NCBI GenBank assembly: GCA_012512545.1
Contig: JAAZDZ010000162.1
Coordinates: 1-6,582 of the forward strand
Direction: 5' to 3'
DNA length: 6,582 bases
Source: Alcaligenaceae bacterium
Lineage (GTDB): Bacteria; Pseudomonadota; Gammaproteobacteria; Burkholderiales; Burkholderiaceae_B
Of this stretch, positions 1 to 6,559 are shown one piece after another. Position numbers and translations under genes: made by a program. The notes beneath the pieces are model-generated. The model was given only the letters and a program-made list of their open reading frames with translations, did no database searches and was not told the origin of the DNA. Within the stretch, counting starts at the first letter, position 1. Each line of letters starts with the position of its first letter.

Positions 1-3000
1 GCCAAGGCGCACCTGAAGGCCCATGATATCGTGTTCCAACCCGGCGTCAACGAAGACCTCGCGGCCACGTCGTGTTGGGGAACCCAGCAAGTCAACCTCT
101 ACCCAGACGCCACCCACGATGGCGTCTTCAGCATCTGGTACGGCAAAGGGCCGGGCGTTGACCGCAGCATGGATGTTTTCAAGCACGCCAACGCAGCAGG
201 CACCTCACGCCATGGCGGCGTGTTGGTGCTGGCAGGCGATGACCACGCGGCGAAATCATCCACTGTTGCGCATCAGTCTGAACACAACCTGATGTCTGCA
301 GGCATCCCCATGCTCTACCCCGCTAACGTCCAGGAATACCTGGATTACGGCCTGCATGGCTGGGCCATGAGCCGCTATGCCGGGCTCTGGGTGGGCATGA
401 AATGTGTAACCGAAGTCATTGAATCCAGCGCTTCGGTGCATATCGACCCGCAGCGCCCAAACATCCTTCTTCCAGAAGATTTCGTCCTTCCTGAAGACGG
501 CCTGAATCTGCGCTGGCCCGACACCCCGCTGGCGCAGGAAGCCCGGCTGCTCGACCACAAGCTGTATGCTGCCCTGGCCTATGTACGCCGCAACCGCCTG
601 AACCGCATTGTTCAGGACGCCCCGCAAGCGCGCTTTGGCATCATGGCGGCGGGCAAAGCCTACCTTGCCACCCGCGAAGCGCTGCGCAACCTGGGGCTGG
701 ATGACAACGCCTGTCGCCGCATTGGCATCCGTATCATGAAAGTGGGCTGCGTCTGGCCCATGAATGCCCAGGATGCGCGGGAATTTGCCACGGGTTTGCA
801 GGAAATTCTGGTCGTCGAGGAAAAACGCCAGGTTCTTGAGTACGCCCTGAAAGAAGAACTGTACAACTGGCGCGACGATGTCCGCCCGCGCGTATCAGGG
901 AAATTTGCCGACCAGGGCGATGGCGGCGGCGAATGGAAACAGCCGCGCGGCCCCTGGCTGCTGCCCCCGCACGCCGACCTGTCTCCCGCCCAGATTGCCC
1001 GGGCCATCGCCCAATGCCTGGACCGCTTCGCCTTGCCGGAAGATATCCGCGCCCGCATTGCTGCACACCTGGCGATTCTCGACGCCAAGGCCCAGGCACG
1101 CGCCGATGCGCCTGCGGCCATTGAACGCAAGCCCTGGTTCTGTTCCGGCTGCCCGCACAATACCTCTACCCGTGTGCCGGAAGGCTCGCGCGCCATGGCC
1201 GGTATTGGCTGCCACTACATGACCATCTGGATGGACCGCCGCACGGAAACCTTCAGCCACATGGGCGGAGAAGGCGCGGCCTGGATCGGCCAACAGCATT
1301 TCACCAGGGAAAAACACGTTTTCGTCAACTTGGGGGATGGCACTTACTTCCATTCCGGCATCCTGGCGATACGGGCAGCAGTCGCGGCCCGGGCCAACAT
1401 CACCTACAAGATTCTCTTCAACGACGCCGTCGCCATGACAGGCGGGCAGCCTGTGGACGGCAGCCTGAACGTGCCCGCCATCATCGCCCAGGTCGCTGCC
1501 GAAGGGGTCAGCCGCATTGTGGTGGTCACGGACGAACCGGAAAAATACAAGGGCGTTGCACTGCACGGCAGCCCGCCTGTTTATCACCGCGATGAGCTGG
1601 ACCGCATCCAGCGTGAACTGCGCGAAGTGGAAGGCACAACCGTACTGCTCTACGATCAGACCTGCGCCACGGAGAAACGGCGCCGCCGCAAGCGCGGCAC
1701 CTACCCCGACCCGGCCTTGCGCGCCTACATCCACACCGATGTCTGCGAAGGCTGTGGCGACTGCTCCACGGCCTCGAACTGCCTGTCGGTAGAACCTGTG
1801 GAAACGCCGCGCGGCACCAAACGCCGCATCAACCAGTCTTCGTGCAACAAGGATTTCTCCTGTGTGAAAGGCTATTGCCCCAGCTTTGTGACGCTGGAAG
1901 GCGCCCAGCCGCGCAAGCCCGCGCCCCTGGCCGGCATGCCCGCCCAGAGTGCGGCCACAGCCCCTGATGCTGCAGCCACGCCGCAGCCTGCCCTGCCCGC
2001 TCTGGATGGCGCCTACGGCATTCTGGTCACCGGCATCGGCGGTACAGGCGTCATCACCATCGGCAACCTGCTGGGCATGGCGGCCCACCTGGAAGGCAAG
2101 GGCGTATCCGTTCTCGACATGACCGGGCTCGCCCAGAAAGGCGGTGCTGTCACCAGCCACATCCAGATCGCCGCAGCGCCCGAAGACATTCTTTCCACCC
2201 GGGTGCCCACCGCCCGGGCCAGCCTGCTGCTGGGCTGCGATGCCATTGTCAGCACAGCGCCCGACGTGCTCGAACGCATGCGCCAGGGCCATACCCAGGC
2301 TCTGGTGAACGACACGCCCGCCCCCACCGCCGACATCATTCACAACGCCGCCTGGCGCTACCCTTCCCGGCAAACCCATGAACGTCTGCGCCAGGCCATC
2401 GGCGAACACTGCGACTTCATGGATGCCAGCGCTCTTGCCCTGGCTTTGCTGGGTGACAGCATCTACGCCAACCCCCTCATGCTTGGCTACGCCTGGCAGA
2501 AAGGCTGGATACCGCTGAAAGGCGACAGCCTGCGCCGCGCCATTGAGCTGAATGGCGTCATGGTGGACAAAAACCTGTCGGCCTTTGAGTGGGGCCGCCG
2601 CGCCGCGCACGAAGGCGCCGACGCCATCACCCCGCCTCCCGCCAGGGTGCTGGCCATGCCGGAAACGCTGGATCAAATCATCGAACGCAATACCCGGTGG
2701 CTCACCGATTACCAGAACACGGCCTACGCCCAACGTTATGCGCACGCTGTGCAAGCCATCAGGCAAAAAGAAACGGAAACCCTGGGCCGCGATGAAACCC
2801 GCCTCAAACTCACCGAAGCCGTGGCACACAATCTGGCCAAACTCATGGCCTACAAGGACGAATACGAAGTCGCCCGTCTTTATACAGAGCCCGGGTTTCT
2901 GGAGCGCCTGCGCGCCTCGTTTGAAGGCGAGCCCGGCCAGGACTACACTCTGCGCTTTCACATGGCGCCCCCCCGTTTTGCCAGGCGTGACGCCCAGGGC

Positions 3001-3354
3001 CGCCCCCAGAAGACCGCCTACGGCCCCTGGCTGCTGAAGGCCATGAAGTGGCTGGCCGCCATGCGCCGCCTGCGCGGCACCGCGCTCGACCCTTTCGGCA
3101 AAACCGAAGAACGCCGCCGCGAACGGCAACTGGTGGAAGATTACCTGGCCATGCTGGATGAATTCACCCGCTCACTGGACGCACAACGCCTGCCCGCCGC
3201 CCTGGAACTGGCCCGTTTGCCAGACAGCATCCGCGGCTATGGCCATATCAAGGAAGCGGCCATGAATAATGCCGACCAGCGCCGGGCCGGGCTGTTGGAA
3301 CGCTATCGCAACGGCGATATGGCAACCACAGAAGCGCGCCACAACGTGGCCTGA
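1..3354 (+). CDS. Indolepyruvate ferredoxin oxidoreductase, fused multidomain type (5' partial)
   Basis: The likely role is oxidative decarboxylation of indolepyruvate or other aryl-pyruvates (from aromatic amino acid transamination) to aryl-acetyl-CoA and CO2, passing electrons to ferredoxin, in the cytoplasm. The frame is open from base 1 and gives 1117 residues before TGA at 3352-3354. The start lies left of the window. Family members run to about 1150-1200 residues, so some 60-80 are missing, and the GTG at 31 is internal. Counting from window residue 1: pyrimidine-binding part with YGKGPGVDR and AGDDHAAKSS (about 1-150); CSGCPHN (C381, C384), C404 and C555, which I infer to be cluster ligands; TPP motif GDG at 445-447 with N474-D475 and AMTGGQP; Cys-rich segment C582/C585/C588/C594/C615/C621/C626; Ala/Pro-rich linker about 636-672; gamma-type domain with GIGGTGV at 678-684; C-terminal extension from about 860 resembling DUF6537. 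No frameshift is seen. The exact 2-oxoacid substrate is uncertain. Confidence 0.93.
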   Translation, partial: AKAHLKAHDIVFQPGVNEDLAATSCWGTQQVNLYPDATHDGVFSIWYGKGPGVDRSMDVFKHANAAGTSRHGGVLVLAGDDHAAKSSTVAHQSEHNLMSAGIPMLYPANVQEYLDYGLHGWAMSRYAGLWVGMKCVTEVIESSASVHIDPQRPNILLPEDFVLPEDGLNLRWPDTPLAQEARLLDHKLYAALAYVRRNRLNRIVQDAPQARFGIMAAGKAYLATREALRNLGLDDNACRRIGIRIMKVGCVWPMNAQDAREFATGLQEILVVEEKRQVLEYALKEELYNWRDDVRPRVSGKFADQGDGGGEWKQPRGPWLLPPHADLSPAQIARAIAQCLDRFALPEDIRARIAAHLAILDAKAQARADAPAAIERKPWFCSGCPHNTSTRVPEGSRAMAGIGCHYMTIWMDRRTETFSHMGGEGAAWIGQQHFTREKHVFVNLGDGTYFHSGILAIRAAVAARANITYKILFNDAVAMTGGQPVDGSLNVPAIIAQVAAEGVSRIVVVTDEPEKYKGVALHGSPPVYHRDELDRIQRELREVEGTTVLLYDQTCATEKRRRRKRGTYPDPALRAYIHTDVCEGCGDCSTASNCLSVEPVETPRGTKRRINQSSCNKDFSCVKGYCPSFVTLEGAQPRKPAPLAGMPAQSAATAPDAAATPQPALPALDGAYGILVTGIGGTGVITIGNLLGMAAHLEGKGVSVLDMTGLAQKGGAVTSHIQIAAAPEDILSTRVPTARASLLLGCDAIVSTAPDVLERMRQGHTQALVNDTPAPTADIIHNAAWRYPSRQTHERLRQAIGEHCDFMDASALALALLGDSIYANPLMLGYAWQKGWIPLKGDSLRRAIELNGVMVDKNLSAFEWGRRAAHEGADAITPPPARVLAMPETLDQIIERNTRWLTDYQNTAYAQRYAHAVQAIRQKETETLGRDETRLKLTEAVAHNLAKLMAYKDEYEVARLYTEPGFLERLRASFEGEPGQDYTLRFHMAPPRFARRDAQGRPQKTAYGPWLLKAMKWLAAMRRLRGTALDPFGKTEERRRERQLVEDYLAMLDEFTRSLDAQRLPAALELARLPDSIRGYGHIKEAAMNNADQRRAGLLERYRNGDMATTEARHNVA

Positions 3355-3369
3355 TATCGCAGCAACCGG

Positions 3370-3400
3370 GCCAGAACCCGCCTCAAGCACGGGTTCTGGC
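3370..3400 (+). terminator. Perfect 11-bp hairpin downstream of the oxidoreductase gene
   Basis: The arms GCCAGAACCCG (3370-3380) and CGGGTTCTGGC (3390-3400) are exact reverse complements around a 9-base loop. The hairpin starts 15 bases after the oxidoreductase stop codon, the usual place for a terminator. The downstream bases are TGTTCAAAG, so there is no real U-tract on the + strand and none on the - strand either. It may be a weak intrinsic terminator, or a 3'-end stabilising structure with Rho-dependent termination. The stem is certain and its function is inferred. Confidence 0.6.
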
Positions 3401-3401
3401 T

Positions 3402-3428
3402 GTTCAAAGCCTTATGAAAGCTCTGAAC
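3402..3428. repeat. Inverted repeat, second hairpin of the convergent junction
   Basis: GTTCAAAGC (3402-3410) pairs with GCTCTGAAC (3420-3428) with one mismatch (A-C) across a 9-base loop. It starts one base after the first hairpin, so the two would stack as tandem stems in a transcript of either strand. It may add to termination between the converging genes. Its function is unknown. Confidence 0.45.
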
Positions 3429-3450
3429 AATCCACCACGCCGCCAGCATC

Positions 3451-3496
3451 CTCGGAGTCGGGCGGTCTGCCACGTTGCATTCCATCCCGATCCGAG
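3451..3496 (-). terminator. Imperfect inverted repeat just beyond the lysR stop, possible terminator of the minus-strand operon
   Basis: CTCGGAGTCGGG (3451-3462) pairs with CCCGATCCGAG (3486-3496): eleven base pairs interrupted by one bulged G at 3457, with a 23-base loop. Read on the - strand, the stem begins 18 bases after the stop codon of the LysR gene, mirroring the hairpin that follows the oxidoreductase gene. No T-run follows on the - strand, so it is not a classical intrinsic terminator. The pairing is seen directly and the role is inferred. Confidence 0.4.
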
Positions 3497-3514
3497 GCTC
3501 AGGCTTCATGGCCA

Positions 3515-4444
3515 TCAGCTCGTTCCAGCATCGGTGAGAAAATCCTGACGGTTCTGAAGATAAGCTTCTGTTTCCTCCAGAAAGGCGGCCGCAGCCAGAG
3601 AAAGTCTGGCATTACGCCTCTGGATCAGCCACAATTCGTGCCCATGCTGACGGGCGCCTTCTATGCCGATTACACACAAACCCAGTTGACGCGCGGGCTC
3701 TGATGCATAACCAGGCACAACCGTAATACCCAACCCCTCCCCTACCAGCTTAAGGGCGGAGCTCAACATAGCGACTTCTATCCCATAGCGAAATTCGAGA
3801 CTTAAGTCCGCAGCCACACGATCCAGGCTGCGCCGCACACCGTAGACATGGCGTAGCATGACATGATCCTGGGCGGCCACATCTTCCCAGGAAAGCGACG
3901 ACCGGGCGGCAAACTCATGTGTGGGCGCACAGACTACATGCATGGAATCGCGATAAATAACACGCGTCATCAACACATCCTCGCGTGTCTCTTCCATGGA
4001 TGCGATCCCAAAATCAACGCGCCCATTTCTTACATGCTCTATTGTGTCATCCGTGGTGAGTTCGAAAAGATCCAGTTTCACACTTGGATATTTACGATGA
4101 TACAGAGCTACAACGTCGCCCAACAGCCCCACCATCATTAAAGGAGACGTGGCCACCCCAACTTTGCCGCGTTCCAATGATCGCATGCCCGACATACTGC
4201 GTTCTGCCGCCCTGATGGTGCCAAGAATTTCTTGCGCATAGGCGTAAAAATCTTCAGCACCTTCGCAGGGCACAACGCTGCGTGTAGAACGTTCAAATAA
4301 GGGCTGCCCGACTTCTGCTTCAAGCTCTGCGCACAGCTTGCTGACTGCAGACTGCGTCACAAAAATCGCACGCGCCGCAGCAGTGAAGCTGCGCAACTCA
4401 TAAAGCGCGCAAAAAGCACGCAATTGCTTGAAGGTAATATTCAT
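3515..4444 (-). CDS. LysR-family transcriptional regulator
   Basis: A DNA-binding regulator of 309 residues, the normal size for the family. The N-terminal winged helix-turn-helix spans about residues 3-62, with the typical run of RSFTAAARAIFVTQSAVSK and then GQPLFERSTRSV. A linker helix follows to about 90, and the effector-binding domain begins at KVGVATSPLM (about 94) and runs to the end. Ligand-domain signs include GRVDFGIA (141-148) and GEGLGITVVPGYA (236-248). The ATG is chosen because MNITFKQLRAF is the canonical family N-terminus. No good Shine-Dalgarno sequence sits before it; a GAGAGAGAG run lies 21 bases upstream, beyond a small GCGC-TTGG-GCGC stem (4455-4466). It lies 66 bases after the CoA-transferase gene on the same strand, so it is probably the last gene of that operon and may control the promoter ahead of the hydratase gene. 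It converges on the oxidoreductase gene. The effector is unknown, probably an acid or acyl-CoA of the pathway. Confidence 0.93.
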   Translation of the reverse strand: MNITFKQLRAFCALYELRSFTAAARAIFVTQSAVSKLCAELEAEVGQPLFERSTRSVVPCEGAEDFYAYAQEILGTIRAAERSMSGMRSLERGKVGVATSPLMMVGLLGDVVALYHRKYPSVKLDLFELTTDDTIEHVRNGRVDFGIASMEETREDVLMTRVIYRDSMHVVCAPTHEFAARSSLSWEDVAAQDHVMLRHVYGVRRSLDRVAADLSLEFRYGIEVAMLSSALKLVGEGLGITVVPGYASEPARQLGLCVIGIEGARQHGHELWLIQRRNARLSLAAAAFLEETEAYLQNRQDFLTDAGTS

Positions 4445-4510
4445 GTACGACGCGGCGCTTGGGCGCTCTCTCTCAAAGTATGAGTGACCGATCTTCGGCG
4501 CCTGCCGAGT

Positions 4511-5647
4511 TCAGCACTTGATTGAAAGCATATCGCGATCTGCGTTCAAAGGTGGCGCCAGCCAGCGAATCGCCCCAGGGGTGCGTGAAAACCGCACAGG
4601 GATGGACATTGTTGTCAGAGGCCCTTCGGTTGGGTGATCCACCTTCTGGAAGAAGCCGACCTTTTTCAAATGCTCATCTTCAAACAATGCCTCGGGCGTA
4701 TTCACCGGCGAATGTGGAATATCGGCAGCAGCCAGCAGAGACAACCACTGTTCTGTGGTTTTTTGAATGACGATATCAGCAAGATCCTGATAAAGCTCAT
4801 CAAAATGCTGCGCACGTGATTCTGCATTGGCATACCGCGCATCCATAGTCAGATCAGGGCGCCCCGCTAAAGTGAAGAACCGCTGCCATTGTGCATCGGT
4901 ATAAGGCAGCAACGCTATATAACCGTCCCGCGTAGGGTAAGGTCTCCGTTGCTTCGACAGAACGCGGTTGTAACCCATGGGACCACGTGGTGGAATATAG
5001 CTATGACCGCTCAGATGCTCGATTAGCGTAAAGGACACCATGGTTTCAAACATGGGAATCTCAAGCGCCTGGCCCATTCCAGACCGTTCCCGCTCATACA
5101 AGGCCATCGGTATTGCATAAGCCAGCGTCAAACCTGCTATTTTGTCAGCCAGTATGGTGTTCACATAGGCAGGGGCACCGTCATTGTGTCCCTGAAGTTC
5201 CGCCAGGCCGCTCATGGCCTGGATGATGTCATCGAAAGCAGGCCGGGCAGCATATGGCCCAGCCTGCCCAAACCCAACAGCAATGCAGTGGATCAGCCGT
5301 GGGTTACGTGAACATAGCGTCTCTGCATCCAGGCCCAGGCGCTGCAAGGCTGCTGGGCGCACGTTAGATACGAAAACGTCCGCCTCATCCACCAAGTTCA
5401 GCAACTGCTCACGATCTGCTGGTTTCTTGGCGTCCAGAATTACGCTGTACTTATTGCGATTGAGGTTTAGATAAGCAGGCCCCATACCGGCATTGGCAGA
5501 AGGAGAGGTCGCGCGGAACACATCTCCTTGTGGCGATTCAACCTTTATGACTTCTGCCCCCATATCTGCCAGAATCTGGGTGGCATATGGCCCCATGCCG
5601 ACCGAGGTCATATCAATAATACGTACACCAGCAAGAGGACCAGACAT
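4511..5647 (-). CDS. CaiB/BaiF-type (class III) CoA-transferase
   Basis: Cytoplasmic enzyme of 378 residues that moves CoA from an acyl-CoA donor to a carboxylic acid; the family also holds the alpha-methylacyl-CoA racemases. Family marks in order: PLAGVRIIDMTSVGMGPYAT at 4-23, LADMGAEVIKVESPQGD at 26-42 (CoA-binding N-terminal fold), LNRNKYSVILD at 60-72, SNVRPAALQRLGLD at 94-107, GFGQAGPYAARPAFDDIIQA near 125-144, and D168 in ILADKIAGL, which falls where the catalytic aspartate that forms the acyl anhydride is expected. The C-terminal half has RPYPTRDGYIAL, AGRPDL and the usual DIPHSPVNTPEAL. The ATG at 5645-5647 is preferred; an in-frame GTG one codon upstream (5648-5650) is possible. The TGA of the hydratase gene and this ATG share one base (TGATG), so translation is probably coupled and the two proteins act in one pathway. 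Substrate and donor are not known. Racemase activity is less likely but not excluded. Confidence 0.93.
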   Translation of the reverse strand: MSGPLAGVRIIDMTSVGMGPYATQILADMGAEVIKVESPQGDVFRATSPSANAGMGPAYLNLNRNKYSVILDAKKPADREQLLNLVDEADVFVSNVRPAALQRLGLDAETLCSRNPRLIHCIAVGFGQAGPYAARPAFDDIIQAMSGLAELQGHNDGAPAYVNTILADKIAGLTLAYAIPMALYERERSGMGQALEIPMFETMVSFTLIEHLSGHSYIPPRGPMGYNRVLSKQRRPYPTRDGYIALLPYTDAQWQRFFTLAGRPDLTMDARYANAESRAQHFDELYQDLADIVIQKTTEQWLSLLAAADIPHSPVNTPEALFEDEHLKKVGFFQKVDHPTEGPLTTMSIPVRFSRTPGAIRWLAPPLNADRDMLSIKC

Positions 5648-5660
5648 CACTTTTTCTCCT
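5645..5660 (-). promoter_or_regulatory. Ribosome binding site and TGATG start/stop overlap of the CoA-transferase gene
   Basis: On the - strand AGGAG (5656-5660) precedes GTGATG. It sits 8 bases from the ATG and 5 from the GTG. The first spacing is nearer the optimum, so the ATG is the more likely start. The site lies inside the last codons of the hydratase gene, whose TGA overlaps the ATG, which favours re-initiation by the same ribosomes. Confidence 0.7.
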
Positions 5661-6447
5661 GCCCCTGCTTACGCGTAACAAAGGGAGCCATATACCGCTT
5701 GGGTTCGTCAGTGGTAAACGACTCACCAAAGACGTCAACACTACGATCCAGACCGGCTTCCACAGTAGCCTCATTCCAATACTGCAACAATGTCTTCTGA
5801 GCCCGCACCGCACGGGGTCCGCTGGCCACAATCGGCTCGACTGTGCTTTCTACCAGCTCGTCCAGCGCCCCATCTCCTTCTTCACAAACAAACTGAAGAA
5901 AACCCCACTGCAAAGCCTGCTGAGCATCAACTGTCTCACCCGTGAGCAGAAGCCAATTTGTTGCCCCCAGACCTATCAAGTCTGGCAGCAAAAGCGCATG
6001 AATAACCGATGGAATACCCACCCGTACTTCCGGCATGCCGAATACCGCTGCGCTTGTACCCAATCGTATGTCGCATGCTGCCGCCAGCTCCATGCCCGCT
6101 CCCAGACAAAAGCCAGGGATACGCGCAATAGTCGGGACGGGAACCGCCATGACAGCATTACACAAGCGGCGCAAACGCGTGATGAATGCCCTTGCTCCTT
6201 CCGGATCCAATTCAGCCATTTCATAAATATTGGCGCCGCCTATGAACGCCTTCTCTCCGCTGCCCCGGATAATCAAGGCCCGCGCATCCTCCTGCCCGGC
6301 GACCCATTGCAGTGCCTCAATGAGGCTGAGAGTAACGGTCGATGCGAGGATGTTCAGACTCTTTGCATCACGAATCTTTAATGTATATACACCACGCTCG
6401 TCTCGCGTAATCGCTGCATGAGCGAAGTGAGGAATATTCAAACTCAT
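5647..6447 (-). CDS. Enoyl-CoA hydratase/isomerase (crotonase) family protein
   Basis: Crotonase-fold enzyme of 266 residues, normal for the family; likely hydrates or isomerises an enoyl-CoA in the cytoplasm. The first oxyanion-hole segment is RGSGEKAFIGGANIYEM at 61-77 (more often AGAD than GGAN). The second is GFCLGAGMELAAACDIRLG at 112-130, with E120 aligning to the first catalytic Glu of rat mitochondrial hydratase (Glu144). FGMPEVRVG (136-144) carries E140, aligning to the second (Glu164). Both acids are present, so hydratase chemistry is plausible. The loop after it reads IPSVIHALLLPDLIG instead of the common PGxGGTxRLxRxxG, so substrate binding may differ. LTGETVDAQQALQWGF (168-183) is a normal family feature. 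The ATG has AGGAG 6 bases upstream. It is the first gene of the minus-strand operon and overlaps the CoA-transferase start. The exact reaction cannot be told from sequence: other crotonases are isomerases, dehalogenases or decarboxylases. Confidence 0.9.
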   Translation of the reverse strand: MSLNIPHFAHAAITRDERGVYTLKIRDAKSLNILASTVTLSLIEALQWVAGQEDARALIIRGSGEKAFIGGANIYEMAELDPEGARAFITRLRRLCNAVMAVPVPTIARIPGFCLGAGMELAAACDIRLGTSAAVFGMPEVRVGIPSVIHALLLPDLIGLGATNWLLLTGETVDAQQALQWGFLQFVCEEGDGALDELVESTVEPIVASGPRAVRAQKTLLQYWNEATVEAGLDRSVDVFGESFTTDEPKRYMAPFVTRKQGQEKK

Positions 6448-6453
6448 TCCAGT

Positions 6454-6458
6454 CTCCT
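6454..6458 (-). promoter_or_regulatory. Strong ribosome binding site of the hydratase gene
   Basis: On the - strand AGGAG is followed by ACTGGA and then ATG, a 6-base spacing. This fixes the start at 6447 and agrees with the N-terminal length expected for a crotonase. Confidence 0.75.
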
Positions 6459-6477
6459 ACTGTAGTTTCAAGGTGCG

Positions 6478-6506
6478 ATGCTACGGCGCATGTTTAATCT
6501 GAACAA
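6478..6506 (-). promoter_or_regulatory. Candidate sigma70-type promoter of the hydratase operon
   Basis: Read on the - strand, TTGTTC (6501-6506) as -35 and TAGCAT (6478-6483) as -10 are separated by 17 bases. The -10 matches the consensus at four of six bases and the -35 at three, so it is a weak promoter of the kind that needs an activator. The start would fall near 6471, about 23 bases before the ATG. The match is modest and other pairs in this AT-rich stretch are possible. Confidence 0.35.
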
Positions 6507-6514
6507 GGGATTAA
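6494..6514. promoter_or_regulatory. LysR-type operator candidate, perfect dyad TTAATC-N9-GATTAA
   Basis: Six-base arms TTAATC (6494-6499) and GATTAA (6509-6514) are exact reverse complements. The core is ATC-N9-GAT, which contains T-N11-A (6498/6510), the motif established for LysR-type regulators. It covers the candidate -35 box, about 33 bases before the predicted start, where an activation-type site is expected. The likely partner is the regulator encoded at the end of this operon, by inference. Confidence 0.5.
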
Positions 6515-6524
6515 TTTTCATAAA

Positions 6525-6539
6525 CTAAGTCCAATTTAG
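6525..6539. promoter_or_regulatory. Second T-N11-A dyad, CTAA-N7-TTAG
   Basis: CTAA (6525-6528) and TTAG (6536-6539) form a 15-base dyad that holds T-N11-A (6526/6538). Its centre is 28 bases from that of the neighbouring dyad and about 61 bases upstream of the predicted start, where the main recognition site of a LysR-regulated promoter normally lies. The arms are short and the region is AT-rich, so chance is a real alternative. Confidence 0.35.
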
Positions 6540-6546
6540 AATAAAT

Positions 6547-6559
6547 AAATTTGAAATTT
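6547..6559. repeat. AAATTT-G-AAATTT palindrome in the AT-rich upstream region
   Basis: Two copies of the self-complementary hexamer AAATTT flank one G, so the 13-mer is both a direct and an inverted repeat. Its centre is 21 bases, two helical turns, from the adjacent CTAA/TTAG dyad. It could be an accessory binding site or a bendable A-tract element. No T-N11-A fits it, and low-complexity AT sequence could give it by chance. Confidence 0.3.

Noticed and set aside
31..33. GTG at 31 as the start of the oxidoreductase
   Set aside because: The frame is open back to base 1, and the residues before it (AKAHLKAHDI) are ordinary family sequence, so the gene is cut by the window edge and does not start here.
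256..627. A 123-codon minus-strand frame within the oxidoreductase
   Set aside because: It is antisense to conserved coding sequence, with no domain, no ribosome binding site noticed and no neighbouring minus-strand gene.
895..3129. A 744-codon open frame on the minus strand
   Set aside because: It lies wholly antisense to the oxidoreductase gene, whose motifs are unmistakable. Long antisense frames are common opposite high-G+C genes, and its translation shows no recognisable domain.
3269..3703. A 144-codon plus-strand frame across the junction
   Set aside because: It overlaps the end of the oxidoreductase gene and the end of the LysR gene, has low-complexity composition, and would read straight through the hairpins. 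No ribosome binding site or family is evident.
4466..4474. CTCTCTCTC tract as a microsatellite or phase-variable repeat
   Set aside because: Only four and a half dinucleotide units, outside a coding frame; too short to claim slippage-based switching.
5648..5650. GTG as start of the CoA-transferase
   Set aside because: The ATG one codon later has better spacing from AGGAG and is the commoner start. The GTG remains possible, and the proteins would differ by one residue.
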